DNA of 64,000 bases, from NCBI GenBank assembly GCA_910584595.1, contig CAJUBQ010000001.1:58290-122289 (forward strand). The letters are read 5' to 3'. Each line of letters starts with the position of its first letter. Position 1 is the stretch's first letter. The stretch is from an uncultured Eubacterium sp. GTDB lineage: Bacteria > Bacillota > Clostridia > Lachnospirales > Lachnospiraceae. Below, piece by piece: positions 9,025 to 18,371 of the stretch. Position numbers and translations under genes: made by a program. Below the pieces are notes generated by a model, which made no database searches, had not been told where the DNA came from, and was given only the letters and a program-made list of their open reading frames with translations.

Positions 9025-9738
9025 TCATAGTTTTAAATAACGAAACAAAAGATCCCGAATCATATTTTGTTCATATAATCCCTTTAACACAGCATTTTCT
9101 TCAATCTGCCTTATGAGCACTGCGCTCACAGGCAGTATTTTCGTCAGTTCAATAAATGAAAATGCAACCCATATCACAAGAAATGCTTTTACAATTCCGG
9201 CCAAAAATCCAAAAATCATATTTACCAGATGAATTCCCGGCTTTCTGGAAAATAAATCCAGTTTTCGCCCAATGAAAAATAAAATAACCAAAATTAAAAT
9301 GAATGCTAATAAAAATGCAATTACCCACACACTTATATCTGCGATTCCTTCTGATATTTTCTTATAAACTCCTTGTGACTCCAATATATGCGGAATAGAA
9401 GATCTGGCTGTCTGATTAAGATCTTTATGAAGTTCTTTTTGAAGTTCTTTTGGCAGAATTGTCAGCCATGACAGTTCCATATCATCTGTAAAAGTACTTT
9501 CTTCTAATTTTTTGTCTATCTGTTCTCTGACATATCTATCACTGCCTGCTTTTATCTGTTGCCTGATTGTAGTTGACTCTAAGATCACATTTCGCAGCAT
9601 TGGCGCTGTAACAGCAATAAAAACAACTGCAACAGCCAATGACACGATAGAATATACGACTCTCAGAAAACCTTTATGGAATCCCCGCAAGGCACATACA
9701 ATAATATATCCCATTACTGTTATATATAACCAGTTCAT
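9025..9738 (-). CDS. CvpA family membrane protein
   Basis: A 237-residue inner-membrane protein of the CvpA (colicin V production) family. The N-terminal ALRGFHKGFLRVVYS is the family hallmark of a short helix followed by a glycine-containing turn. Four membrane segments are visible, at about 5-22, 28-46, 137-158 and 175-197, with a long charged loop between the second and third. The family is linked to cell-wall and envelope functions in several bacteria, but its mechanism is not established. The start overlaps the stop of the upstream DUF5711-like gene within a few bases, so the two are co-translated. Confidence 0.8.
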   Translation of the reverse strand: MNWLYITVMGYIIVCALRGFHKGFLRVVYSIVSLAVAVVFIAVTAPMLRNVILESTTIRQQIKAGSDRYVREQIDKKLEESTFTDDMELSWLTILPKELQKELHKDLNQTARSSIPHILESQGVYKKISEGIADISVWVIAFLLAFILILVILFFIGRKLDLFSRKPGIHLVNMIFGFLAGIVKAFLVIWVAFSFIELTKILPVSAVLIRQIEENAVLKGLYEQNMIRDLLFRYLKL

Positions 9739-9741
9739 TTA

Positions 9742-10956
9742 TTAAAAATCATCCTTTAATTTAATTCTGTTTGTTTCTCCGCTCATAATAAACCAATAAT
9801 CCAACTGTCCGCTGCCGGATATGACATCATAAATGCTTCGGTCAAACGTATGCTCAAACCGTTTACTGCCACGCATCGTATAAATCTGCACGCTTTTTTC
9901 ATTTCGAATACACAATAAACCATTTTGCAAAAACCCAATATCTGTATAATCCAAATCAAACTTTTGTTCTAATACCAGCCGGCCTTTCATATTATAAATA
10001 CTTGTAAGATACCCTTTTGCAGAATCCGGATTATCATAAACAAGTCCAAAATAATTTTCGTTATAATAAAGGCTGCGAATCTGATTCCTATTTTTTATTT
10101 CTTTCATAACAACCGGTTTTTGCGTGCCTTCATATATCAAAATTTTTGTATCACCAAACGCCAAAAGCTTGTCATTTGTGACAAAATGAATGCTTGGTAT
10201 CATCATATCATCATAAGTATAAGAACCTACAATATTATCAATTTCATTTTTTCCAACTTTCCCATAATTATAAAAAACTACAGTTGACTTTACACTGGCA
10301 TCTGTAATATCCAACATACTAACTGCCAGCTTCTGCGCATCCATAGACAGCGCTAAGTCCAGAGGATATCCGCTGTTTTCGATATGCAGACCGCCTCCGG
10401 CCAACTGCTTTCCATCTTTGTCATACATATGTATATAACTTGTCTGGGAATCTTCCATCAGAACAGCTACCGTTCCCTGCCTGGCAATACTTACACGCTG
10501 CAGCGGCATCGTTGTCTGTATCGTTCCCTGCTGACCATCCGTATTCATAATATAAATTCTGTTGCCACCCTGTTCATATATAGCCAAATAGTCTTCACAT
10601 GTTGTAATTCGTGGCGATTCCATCTCATAAGTCTGATTCCAAAACACTTCTCCCGTAATGCTTGAATACACTGCTCCATCTTGTGTATACTGTAGTACAT
10701 TACCTTGAAACTCTTTATATTCAGCCGCTTCAGTTTCTCTTCGTTCCACCTGTTCCATTACTTCGTATTCTGTATAAACTTTATTCTCGAAATATAAAAA
10801 TGCGGCAAAAAGCAATCCAATCGCTACACCTGCAAGGATAAAGATCAGTATCAAAATCTTCATTCTATGAATCCGAATTTTCTGTTTTAACTCTGATAAC
10901 TCTTCTGCACTCTGTTCCGGAAGAGCTCTTAATGTAGTATTTCCGCTTTTTGCCAT
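9742..10956 (-). CDS. Membrane-anchored WD40-like protein (DUF5711-like)
   Basis: A 404-residue protein with a short cytoplasmic N-terminus, one membrane segment (ILILIFILAGVAIGLLFAAF, about residues 35-54) and a large outer domain. That domain is built of repeated beta-rich units resembling a seven-bladed propeller, as in the DUF5711 family of Clostridia. The start is set at ATG 10956, 7 bases after AGGAG; the ATG at 10995 has a poorly spaced site. No catalytic motif is visible. It sits between the MPN-like/LysM protein and the CvpA-like protein, suggesting three envelope proteins that are expressed together. Function is unknown. Confidence 0.65.
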   Translation of the reverse strand: MAKSGNTTLRALPEQSAEELSELKQKIRIHRMKILILIFILAGVAIGLLFAAFLYFENKVYTEYEVMEQVERRETEAAEYKEFQGNVLQYTQDGAVYSSITGEVFWNQTYEMESPRITTCEDYLAIYEQGGNRIYIMNTDGQQGTIQTTMPLQRVSIARQGTVAVLMEDSQTSYIHMYDKDGKQLAGGGLHIENSGYPLDLALSMDAQKLAVSMLDITDASVKSTVVFYNYGKVGKNEIDNIVGSYTYDDMMIPSIHFVTNDKLLAFGDTKILIYEGTQKPVVMKEIKNRNQIRSLYYNENYFGLVYDNPDSAKGYLTSIYNMKGRLVLEQKFDLDYTDIGFLQNGLLCIRNEKSVQIYTMRGSKRFEHTFDRSIYDVISGSGQLDYWFIMSGETNRIKLKDDF

Positions 10957-11010
10957 AATCTTCTCCTGTGTATCAGCATGGCCTGTCTCATACATACAAG
11001 CTACAAACTC

Positions 11011-12294
11011 CTATGGTAATTCCAATTTTTGTCCGGCATAGATCATGTCCATGTCTTCGATACCATTTAATTCACATATTTTTCGGGCTTTTGCTGCTGT
11101 ACCGTATATTTTCTTGCTGATTCCAACAAGGCTTTCACCTTTTTTCACTATATAATAACCTTGCAGAAGGCTTGTTTGTGCTTCTGTCAAGGCAGATGTC
11201 TGTTCCACATCTTTTTCATCGGCATCTTCATTACTGTTGACATCTATTTCAGAATCGTCATTCATTTCAGAATCGTCATCCTTTTTAGAATCATCATCAG
11301 AAACAGTCTGCCCATCCATATCCGAATCATCCTTACCTTCCTGTCCTTCAACGCTGGTTTCAGCATCTTTTACCTTGTCCGTTTCTTTTTGATGACTATT
11401 CTCAGTTTTTGTACTGCCTGCCTCATTCACATCTGCCTGATCTTGATCCTGCACATTTGCACTCATAGCAGGCACGTCCAAAGATTGCACACCGGCTTGT
11501 CCTCCCTTGCCTGAGATCTGGTTCACTACAGACTCAAGATCTTGCATTTTCTCTACATTATTTACTGTACTTACACCCAGGACACAAACTGATAACACTA
11601 ACAACAGACTCGTTGTATACAGCACACCATTCCACTTTCTTTCCGATAGCTGAACCTTTTTTTCTAACAGTGTTTCGCGGTAACTACGAACGGATGGCTC
11701 TTGAATTTCTTCTGGAGAAATATTAAGTTCCTGACTTTTTCTTTGCTCAATCATGTACTCCTGCATCTGCGGATTTTTCTCATAATAAACATAATAGCCT
11801 TCCTTTTGCTGAAGTACATTTTTTTCAAAAACATAAAACACTTCTTCTTTTTCTACAAGATCTAATAAAAAAAGAACATTTTTTTGAATATTAAAATTTT
11901 TCTTATGATTTTGTTCCAGTTCAGTTGCCAGGCCCGCAGGGGCATTGCTCACATCTTGTCCCCAACCGACAATCTCCAGATTATCATAATAGGTCTTCAT
12001 CTCTTTGTAAATGAATGCCCAGGTCTCATCGCTAAATTCTAACACATGTTCTTTAAAAAATTCATCTTCTACCCGGATTAATCCACTGATAAAATATCTG
12101 GTAAAATCTTTCCCTTTTTCAACTCGCCCCAGCAGTATAAATCCACGGTTTGTCCATTCATCCTGTGCTTCCTGCGTATGTAAATAGGTATATACGTAAT
12201 CCTCCAGATAAACTCTCGTGTTTCCTGTACTAGTGCCAATCTGACGGATATTCTTTGGTAGTGTCCCTGACGCTCTTTGTTTTTGTTCTGCCAC
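11011..12294 (-). CDS. Membrane protein: MPN/JAB-like N-domain, TM helix, acidic linker, C-terminal LysM
   Basis: A 427-residue protein. The first 160 residues look like an MPN/JAB fold (RGFILLGRVEKG; IVGWGQDVSN; VLFLLDLVEKEEVFYVFE). They lack the Glu and the HxH metal ligands that define active JAMM peptidases, so this is likely a non-catalytic domain. One membrane helix follows (LYTTSLLLVLSVCVLGV, about 225-245), then an Asp/Glu/Ser-rich linker. A LysM peptidoglycan-binding domain ends the protein (GYYIVKKGESLVGISKKIYG). Topology would place LysM outside. A GTG at 12294, following AGAGGTG, is favoured over an ATG at 12333 that lacks a site. It is encoded directly after recR. The MPN call is by eye. 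Confidence 0.6.
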   Translation of the reverse strand: MAEQKQRASGTLPKNIRQIGTSTGNTRVYLEDYVYTYLHTQEAQDEWTNRGFILLGRVEKGKDFTRYFISGLIRVEDEFFKEHVLEFSDETWAFIYKEMKTYYDNLEIVGWGQDVSNAPAGLATELEQNHKKNFNIQKNVLFLLDLVEKEEVFYVFEKNVLQQKEGYYVYYEKNPQMQEYMIEQRKSQELNISPEEIQEPSVRSYRETLLEKKVQLSERKWNGVLYTTSLLLVLSVCVLGVSTVNNVEKMQDLESVVNQISGKGGQAGVQSLDVPAMSANVQDQDQADVNEAGSTKTENSHQKETDKVKDAETSVEGQEGKDDSDMDGQTVSDDDSKKDDDSEMNDDSEIDVNSNEDADEKDVEQTSALTEAQTSLLQGYYIVKKGESLVGISKKIYGTAAKARKICELNGIEDMDMIYAGQKLELP

Positions 12295-12386
12295 TTCGCA
12301 CACCTCTTTCCATATTTTCAGGTATGCGTTCAATGTAGCATAACCATCGGGCTGATTTTGGCAGATATTGTTGGCAGCGTTACAAA

Positions 12387-12983
12387 TTATAATTCGGTAC
12401 GTCCTTCCAGGGCACGCAGCAGCGTTACTTCATCAATATACTCAAGATCACCGCCAACCGGAACACCACTGGCAATTCTTGTCACCTTGATACCGGTTGG
12501 TTTTATGAGTTTACTTATATACATGGCTGTTGTCTCACCTTCCAGACTGGAATTTGTAGCAATAATCACTTCGCTGACATCCCCCTGCAATCGATGCATC
12601 AGCTCTTTCAGCTTTATATCTGCTGGGCCGATGCCGAGCATAGGAGAAATTGCGCCATGCAGCACATGATAGACGCCATCAAATTTACCTGTTTTTTCAT
12701 AAGCCGCAAGATCTCTTGGATTTTCTACAACCATAATTGTTTTTTGATCGCGGTTTATATTTTTACAAATTGGACATACTTCGTCATCTGTCAACGTATA
12801 ACATTGTTTACAGTAACAAACCTTACGTCTTGCCTCAATAATTGAATTTGATAATTTTTCTACTTCTGCTTCAGGCATATTTAATATATGAAACGCCATC
12901 CGCTGGGCAGACTTCACTCCGATTCCCGGCAGACCTGCTAATGATTCAATTAATCTGCTGATCTGGGCGCTGTAATAATCCAT
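12387..12983 (-). CDS. recR: Recombination mediator RecR
   Basis: RecR acts with RecO and RecF to load RecA at stalled forks and gaps. The 198-residue length is standard. Motifs run in order: helix-hairpin-helix near residues 8-30 ([20 protein letters not shown]), a four-Cys zinc finger ([18 protein letters not shown], 57-74), and a Toprim domain with [15 protein letters not shown] and a C-terminal [16 protein letters not shown]. The start is 3 bases from the end of ybaB, so translation is coupled. The order dnaX-ybaB-recR is conserved across Firmicutes. Confidence 0.97.
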   Translation of the reverse strand: MDYYSAQISRLIESLAGLPGIGVKSAQRMAFHILNMPEAEVEKLSNSIIEARRKVCYCKQCYTLTDDEVCPICKNINRDQKTIMVVENPRDLAAYEKTGKFDGVYHVLHGAISPMLGIGPADIKLKELMHRLQGDVSEVIIATNSSLEGETTAMYISKLIKPTGIKVTRIASGVPVGGDLEYIDEVTLLRALEGRTEL

Positions 12984-12985
12984 TT

Positions 12986-13336
12986 TTAAAACAACCCCAT
13001 TCCGCCACCAAGACCGCCGGTTATCTTGCCCATCGTATTTTGAGAATATTCATCAATTTGACGCATAGCTTCATTGGTTGCTGCCATAATCAAATCTTCC
13101 AGCATTTCAACGTCATCCGGGTCCACTGCTTCCGGATCAATCTTTATTTTTGTAACTACACGTTTACCGGAAACGGTTACTTCTACAACTCCACCGCCTG
13201 CACTTGCAGTCATCTCTTTTTCTTCCAGTTCTTTTGTAGCATCTTCCATCTGCTTTTGCATTTTCTGTGCCTGCTTCATCAAATTCGCCATATTACCCGG
13301 CATACCGCCACCTGGAAATCCACCTCTTTTTGCCAT
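12986..13336 (-). CDS. ybaB: YbaB/EbfC nucleoid-associated protein
   Basis: A 116-residue DNA-binding protein of the YbaB/EbfC family, which forms dimers of tweezer shape and binds DNA with little sequence preference. The glycine-rich N-terminus ([19 protein letters not shown]), the central helix ([20 protein letters not shown]) and the C-terminal GLGGGMGLF are typical. AAGGAGG precedes the ATG. It lies between dnaX and recR, the usual place. Confidence 0.95.
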   Translation of the reverse strand: MAKRGGFPGGGMPGNMANLMKQAQKMQKQMEDATKELEEKEMTASAGGGVVEVTVSGKRVVTKIKIDPEAVDPDDVEMLEDLIMAATNEAMRQIDEYSQNTMGKITGGLGGGMGLF

Positions 13337-13459
13337 ATATTTATTCCTCCTTGGATTTATTTTTTGACTGTTATTGATTTTAACGCAAATTTTCTATTCT
13401 GACAATATATGGATTTGTTTTCACTAAAAATACACAAACACACCGCTTCTTTTCAATCA

Positions 13460-15031
13460 TTAGTCCAAAAAATCCTCATACTCGATCTCTGTATGAATCA
13501 TCTGTTCTAAATCCACATATGCTTTTTCAAATGGTTCTCCTGTATCATTCCATCGGATTTGTATCTGCACTTCTTTTCCAATACTGTTAGAAATATGTTC
13601 TATAATCTCTGCCTGTCTTTCTTCTTCAGACAGCATTTCACATACGATCGCATCGTCTAACACAATCATCAACACATCATTTTCACCAATACTTAAATGT
13701 GCTTTTTTCATAAAAACACTGTACGAACCCGGCATTTGCGCTACAATATTACGCCAATTTGCTACAATCTGCCGAATATCTTCCGATATAGCTTTTGGCA
13801 TAGGCATGCTTTCTTTTACAGTATGTTCCGTAGGAACAACATCGGATTTTGATGCCACAGATACTACTGGTTGTACACCATTTTCTATTTTCTTTTCCAG
13901 CTGCTCCATTCTTGATAGTATAGAACTTACATCTTCTTCCATCTGCGGCCGGCACAGCTTAATGACTGCAATCTCAATTAAAATACGCTTTTGTGTAGAA
14001 TAACGCACCTGATTAGACAATTCTGAAAAAATATGAATATAACGTATCAGTTCCATACTATTTGTCATATTACATTCTTCTTTCAGTAATTTCAGATTCT
14101 CACTGGAAATATCCAATACATCTTCCATATCATCAGAGCTTTGCAGCAGCAATAAATTTCGCAAATACCACGTAAAATCATTTACAAATTGACTTAAATC
14201 TCTTCCTTCTCCAACCAATTGTTCAATCTGATGCATAGCTGTTAAAACATCATGATTGATTACCGCACGAAATATACCGGAAAAACGCTCAGTATCTACT
14301 GCACCCAGTACTTCCAATACATGATCGTAAGTCAGCTTCTGTCCCATATAAAACGCCATACATTGATCTAACAAGCTGAGTGCATCACGCATAGCTCCAT
14401 CTGCAGCTTTTGCAATATATCGTACTGCTTTTTCCTCTGCTTCTGCCCGTTCGTGTTCCAGCAATTCATTTAATCTTTCTGAGATAACATCAACTGATAT
14501 TCTATGAAAATCATATCTTTGGCATCTTGATAAGATTGTTACCGGTATTTTATGTGCTTCAGTTGTTGCAAGTATAAAAATTACATAGGATGGCGGTTCT
14601 TCCAGCGTTTTTAACAGCGCATTAAATGCTCCTATTGACAGCATATGGACTTCATCAATAATATATACCTTATATTTGCCTTCAGTTGGAGCATAAGTAA
14701 CCTCATCACGTATTTCACGAATATTATCAACACCATTGTTGGAAGCTGCATCAATTTCGATAACATTCATGGATGTCCCTGCAGCAATTGCCTGACAGGA
14801 GGCACATTCTCCACATGGGCTGCCCTCTACAGGATGTTCACAATTCACTGCTTTTGCAAAGATCTTCGCAATCGTTGTCTTACCTGTACCTCTTGTTCCA
14901 CAAAATAAATAAGCATGTGCAATACGTTCCGCCTCTATCTGATTTCGAATCGTTGCAACAATTGCGTCTTGTCCTTTCACATCGGAAAAATTTTGAGGCC
15001 GGTATTTCCGGTAAAGCGCCATATACGACAT
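13460..15031 (-). CDS. dnaX: DNA polymerase III subunit gamma/tau
   Basis: The clamp-loader ATPase. At 523 residues it holds an N-terminal AAA+ module with Walker A (CGTRGTGKTT, about 44-53) and a four-Cys zinc site (CEHPVEGSPCGECASC). Walker B follows (VYIIDEVHML), then the sensor 1 region and the SRC motif (LSRCQRYDF). The C-terminal part is the oligomerisation and tau-like region, ending in a short acidic tail. AGGAGG precedes the ATG by about 10 bases. It leads the dnaX-ybaB-recR group and follows a large hairpin at the end of pfkA. No programmed frameshift site was looked for exhaustively. Confidence 0.97.
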   Translation of the reverse strand: MSYMALYRKYRPQNFSDVKGQDAIVATIRNQIEAERIAHAYLFCGTRGTGKTTIAKIFAKAVNCEHPVEGSPCGECASCQAIAAGTSMNVIEIDAASNNGVDNIREIRDEVTYAPTEGKYKVYIIDEVHMLSIGAFNALLKTLEEPPSYVIFILATTEAHKIPVTILSRCQRYDFHRISVDVISERLNELLEHERAEAEEKAVRYIAKAADGAMRDALSLLDQCMAFYMGQKLTYDHVLEVLGAVDTERFSGIFRAVINHDVLTAMHQIEQLVGEGRDLSQFVNDFTWYLRNLLLLQSSDDMEDVLDISSENLKLLKEECNMTNSMELIRYIHIFSELSNQVRYSTQKRILIEIAVIKLCRPQMEEDVSSILSRMEQLEKKIENGVQPVVSVASKSDVVPTEHTVKESMPMPKAISEDIRQIVANWRNIVAQMPGSYSVFMKKAHLSIGENDVLMIVLDDAIVCEMLSEEERQAEIIEHISNSIGKEVQIQIRWNDTGEPFEKAYVDLEQMIHTEIEYEDFLD

Positions 15032-15112
15032 AGTGATTCTGACCTCCTAATATTTTATTATTATGTTTACATATAATATTTCAAAAACATTAGATGTTTA
15101 TACTGTTAATAG

Positions 15113-15207
15113 AAAAACTGCTGTACGAGTCTTCAGTTATGTCTAAACATTACATATCATCCTTAGAAGATACTTCTGCGACATAACCTGAAACTGCCGT
15201 ACAGCAG
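15113..15207 (-). ncRNA. Long terminator-like hairpin (about 90 nt) downstream of pfkA
   Basis: A minus-strand structure: a perfect 9-bp outer stem (CTGCTGTAC with GTACAGCAG), an internal loop, then a 12-bp inner stem (TTCAG-G-TTATGTC with GACATAACTGAA, one bulge). A small apical hairpin (AGAAG/CTTCT) sits inside. The RNA ends in a run of five U at 15113-15117. It is far larger than a usual intrinsic terminator and lies between pfkA and dnaX. I do not recognise a known RNA family. It lacks the GGAAG-type SRP core, and the SRP RNA is elsewhere in the window. Confidence 0.5.
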
Positions 15208-15242
15208 ATTTTAATTCCTATCATTTTCAATATCTTTTTTCA

Positions 15243-16316
15243 TTAATCACCAAAACTAATACCTGTCAGTTTTGCTTCTTTTACGATCTGTGCATTTGGA
15301 TCAACTGTCTTTAATTTTCCGGCAACATTCTCTAATGGAACACGTCTTATTTCATTATTCACCATACCAATCATATGACCAAAATCTTTTTCCAGGATTG
15401 CCTTTGCACCTTCCGCACCAAGTCTGGTACAAAGCACACGATCATATGGAGTCGGGCTGCCGCCCCTTTGTGTATGTCCCGGAACAGTGACACGCACTTC
15501 ACTGCCTAGTTTTTCACTGATTTTGGCTGCAATCTCATAAGATACAGAAGGATATGGTGACTTTTCCAATTTCTTCTTATATTCTTTCTTCGTTAATTTT
15601 GCGTCATCTTTTGAAATAGCGCCTTCTGCAACTGCAAGAATCGTAAATCCTTTTCCGGCTTTTGTACGATGTTCAATCGCTGCTACTACTTTCTTTATGT
15701 CATACGGTATTTCCGGTAAAAGGATAATATCAGCGCCGCCAGCCAGTCCTGCATAAAGTGTCAGCCATCCAACTTTATGTCCCATAACCTCAACAATAAA
15801 TACACGGTTGTGAGATGCTGCAGTTGTATGAATACAGTCAATAGCATCTGTAGCGATATTAATCGCGCTTTGGAATCCAAACGTCACATCTGTTCCAAAT
15901 ATATCATTGTCAATTGTCTTTGGTAAATGGATAACATTTAAGCCTTCTTCACGCAGCAGGTTCGCTGTCTTCTGTGTCCCGTTACCACCAAGAATTACGA
16001 TACAATCCAAATTTAATTTGTAATAATTCTGCTTCATAGCTTCTACTTTGTCCAGACCGTTTTCATCTGGCGTACGCATCAGCTTAAATGGCTGACGGGA
16101 AGAACCTAAAATAGTTCCGCCTTTTGTCAGGATACCCGAAAAATCTGACGACGAAAGCAGACGATAATTTCCGTATATCAGTCCCTTATACCCATCCAAA
16201 AAACCATAAATCTCCAAATCTTCAACATTTGAGCTTAATCCTTTTGCAACGCCTCTCATTGCAGCATTCAAAGCCTGACAGTCGCCGCCGCTTGTAAGCA
16301 TACCCACTCTGAGCAT
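15243..16316 (-). CDS. pfkA: 6-phosphofructokinase (PFK-A superfamily, group III-like)
   Basis: Phosphorylates fructose 6-phosphate in glycolysis. The 357-residue length is longer than the 320-residue bacterial ATP-PFK. Motifs: the N-terminal SGGDCQALNA, GGTILGSSR near 67-74, the substrate motif PKTIDND (132-138), MGHKVGWL and PGHTQRGG. Two key positions differ from E. coli ATP-PFK. The Mg-binding Asp103 equivalent is Asn112 (GGNGT) and the Gly124 equivalent is Lys133. Gly at the 104 equivalent favours ATP, whereas Lys at 124 is typical of pyrophosphate-type enzymes. The phosphoryl donor is therefore uncertain. GAGAGGG precedes the ATG. Confidence 0.92.
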   Translation of the reverse strand: MLRVGMLTSGGDCQALNAAMRGVAKGLSSNVEDLEIYGFLDGYKGLIYGNYRLLSSSDFSGILTKGGTILGSSRQPFKLMRTPDENGLDKVEAMKQNYYKLNLDCIVILGGNGTQKTANLLREEGLNVIHLPKTIDNDIFGTDVTFGFQSAINIATDAIDCIHTTAASHNRVFIVEVMGHKVGWLTLYAGLAGGADIILLPEIPYDIKKVVAAIEHRTKAGKGFTILAVAEGAISKDDAKLTKKEYKKKLEKSPYPSVSYEIAAKISEKLGSEVRVTVPGHTQRGGSPTPYDRVLCTRLGAEGAKAILEKDFGHMIGMVNNEIRRVPLENVAGKLKTVDPNAQIVKEAKLTGISFGD

Positions 16317-16417
16317 TTTGATGCACCCTCTCTTTCTCCTGATATTGTAAAACGATTTGTCCTTTCTATTATAAATTATGAGTCATTATACTGTCAACAA
16401 AAAAGGATTCCAAAATT

Positions 16418-17866
16418 TTACTTTGTCTTAAGCGCTTCCAAAATAAACTCCCATACACGTTTTGTTGAAGATATGCTTAATTTTTCCTCTGTTGTATGCA
16501 CATCCTGCATATCCGGCCCTATCGAAATACAATCTAACCCTGGGAGCTTTCCTGCCAGCAACCCACATTCCAATCCTGCATGAATCGCTTGAATGACCGG
16601 CGGCTTTTTGTACATCTTTTCATAGACAGATGCAACTTTCTCTCGAAATGCAGAATTACGCTTATATTCCCACGCAGGATAATCACCTGATATTTCTACA
16701 CTGCCCCCAAGAGCTTCCGCCAAATAAGTTATCTTTTCCAACAAAGCTTTCTTTGCACTTCCAACTGAGCTTCTTACAGCATAACTTAAAAGCATTTCCT
16801 CATAATTTAACTCTAAAATACCCAAATTTAAAGATGTCTCTACTAATCCTTCTACATCGGCGCTCATTGTCTGTATTCCATTTGGCATCGCATTTAAAAA
16901 TAAAATTGCTTTTTGGGTACTATCTTTATCTAACATTTTAAACGGTAAAGGCGCATCTTCCTGCTTTAACGAAATTCGAATATCTTTATCTGTCACAGCA
17001 TATTCATTAGAAATATCTCTTTGTATTTCCTCCAGGACTTCCTTTACCTTCGAAATTTCCTTCTCCGCAAGACATAGGATTACTTTGCTGCCTCTCGGTA
17101 TTGCATTATCTTTACTTCCCCCTGCAAAAGATGCCAGGTGATACGTTACATGCTTTGCTAATTGTATTAAAATACGTCCCATTAGTATATTTGCATTGGC
17201 GCGGCCTTTATGAATTTCTACTCCTGAATGACCTCCATTTAATCCGCTGACTTCTATTTCGAGTACAGAACCTTGCGTAGATACACAGTGTACCGGAAGC
17301 CTGCATTTTATTCCTGCACCGCCTGCACAGCCTGCGAGCAGGAATCCTTCTTCTTCTGAATCCAGATTCAATAATCTGCGTCCTTTCAGCATAGATACGT
17401 CAATACCTGATGCTCCTTCCATCCCTACTTCTTCTGATACGGTAAATATTACTTCTAGCCTGGGATGCGCAATCGTATCGGACGCAAGTATTGCCAATGC
17501 ATAAGCAATCGCTATTCCATCATCGCCTCCCAGCGTTGTTCCATCGGCTGTAATATAATCACCTTCTATTTGCAGCTTAATGCCATCCGTATCAAAATCT
17601 ATAGTACAATCCGACGTCTTTTCACATACCATATCAAGATGTCCCTGAATTATAATCGGTTCTTCCTGTTCATATCCTGATGTGGCTTCTTTGATGATAA
17701 TAATATTTTTCAACTCATCCTGTATACATTCCAGATTATGTTTTTTCGCAAATGCAACACAATAATCGCTGATTTTACCTTCATGATACGATGCGCGCGG
17801 AATAGAACTGATTTCTTCAAAATACGAAAATACTTCTTTTGGTTCCAGATTCGATAATACTCCCAT
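16418..17866 (-). CDS. pepD: Aminoacyl-histidine dipeptidase, M20C (PepD) family
   Basis: A cytosolic zinc dipeptidase of 482 residues, the usual length for PepD. Zinc ligands and catalytic residues are visible: GHLDMVCEK (His and Asp), GGDDGIAIAYAL (bridging Asp), the catalytic pair in VSEEVGMEGA, and LNLDSEEEG. A lid domain is inserted in the middle, and HAGLECG lies near the C-terminus. A poor but acceptable AAGGAAAAAAC precedes the ATG. It is near an OPT oligopeptide transporter, so it may hydrolyse imported di- and tripeptides; that link is inference. Confidence 0.9.
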   Translation of the reverse strand: MGVLSNLEPKEVFSYFEEISSIPRASYHEGKISDYCVAFAKKHNLECIQDELKNIIIIKEATSGYEQEEPIIIQGHLDMVCEKTSDCTIDFDTDGIKLQIEGDYITADGTTLGGDDGIAIAYALAILASDTIAHPRLEVIFTVSEEVGMEGASGIDVSMLKGRRLLNLDSEEEGFLLAGCAGGAGIKCRLPVHCVSTQGSVLEIEVSGLNGGHSGVEIHKGRANANILMGRILIQLAKHVTYHLASFAGGSKDNAIPRGSKVILCLAEKEISKVKEVLEEIQRDISNEYAVTDKDIRISLKQEDAPLPFKMLDKDSTQKAILFLNAMPNGIQTMSADVEGLVETSLNLGILELNYEEMLLSYAVRSSVGSAKKALLEKITYLAEALGGSVEISGDYPAWEYKRNSAFREKVASVYEKMYKKPPVIQAIHAGLECGLLAGKLPGLDCISIGPDMQDVHTTEEKLSISSTKRVWEFILEALKTK

Positions 17867-17904
17867 GTTTTTTCCTTCTTTCTATCAATAATATTTTATA
17901 TTAT

Positions 17905-18255
17905 CTACTTTTTATTCTCATATACAATAAAGCGGTTATTATGAAGAATCCGAATATACTCACATAAACGTTCATACAAAGGTTCCGCCTTTTTTCCAAA
18001 TTTAGATTTTACTGCATTCCCAATCTCATAAACGGTTTTTATCCCATCCATCTCCTGCCAAATGAAACTGCCAAATTCATCCAATTCAATTTTACTGATC
18101 TTTGGCTTGTGAAATAACAGCTGCGCAATTCTATTATACATTCCACGATTCAAAACCGCTACTTCTACATGATTTTTTTGATTCAAATCCCACTCGTATA
18201 ATTTATTCCTTTTTGGAATATAGTCCAAAAAATTCTCATTCTTCTTTTTTGCCAT
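17905..18255 (-). CDS. Orphan PqqD-like (RRE) protein
   Basis: A 116-residue protein with a PqqD-type winged-helix domain over residues 50-112 (LDEFGSFIWQEMDG, TVYEIGNAVKSKFG). Such RiPP recognition elements normally present a precursor peptide to a radical SAM or other modifying enzyme. A 45-residue basic extension precedes the domain. No precursor peptide or modifying enzyme is adjacent: the neighbours are an OPT transporter and a dipeptidase. Stand-alone PqqD-like genes of unknown function do occur in Clostridia. The ATG at 18255 has only a weak AAGGAA-like site. Confidence 0.75.
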   Translation of the reverse strand: MAKKKNENFLDYIPKRNKLYEWDLNQKNHVEVAVLNRGMYNRIAQLLFHKPKISKIELDEFGSFIWQEMDGIKTVYEIGNAVKSKFGKKAEPLYERLCEYIRILHNNRFIVYENKK

Positions 18256-18290
18256 TCTAAATTCCTTATTTACAGATTATTTATAATACA

Positions 18291-18323
18291 ACATCTGCTG
18301 ATTCAAAATATTTCAGCAGATGT
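18291..18323. terminator. Inverted repeat after the OPT transporter gene
   Basis: Perfect 12-bp arms (AACATCTGCTGA/TCAGCAGATGTT) surround an 11-base loop, about 50 bases after the OPT stop. The following U-run is weak, so termination is likely but not certain. Confidence 0.5.
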
Positions 18324-18371
18324 TGCAAGGTTCTCAAACAGAAATCAATATATATATAATAATATTTGAAT

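Noticed and set aside
13040..13402. Plus-strand frames over ybaB
   Set aside because: They are shadows of a conserved gene and lack ribosome sites.
15113..15207. SRP RNA next to dnaX
   Set aside because: The place is typical in Firmicutes, but the hairpin lacks the GGAAG-type core and a full SRP RNA lies at 22293-22551.
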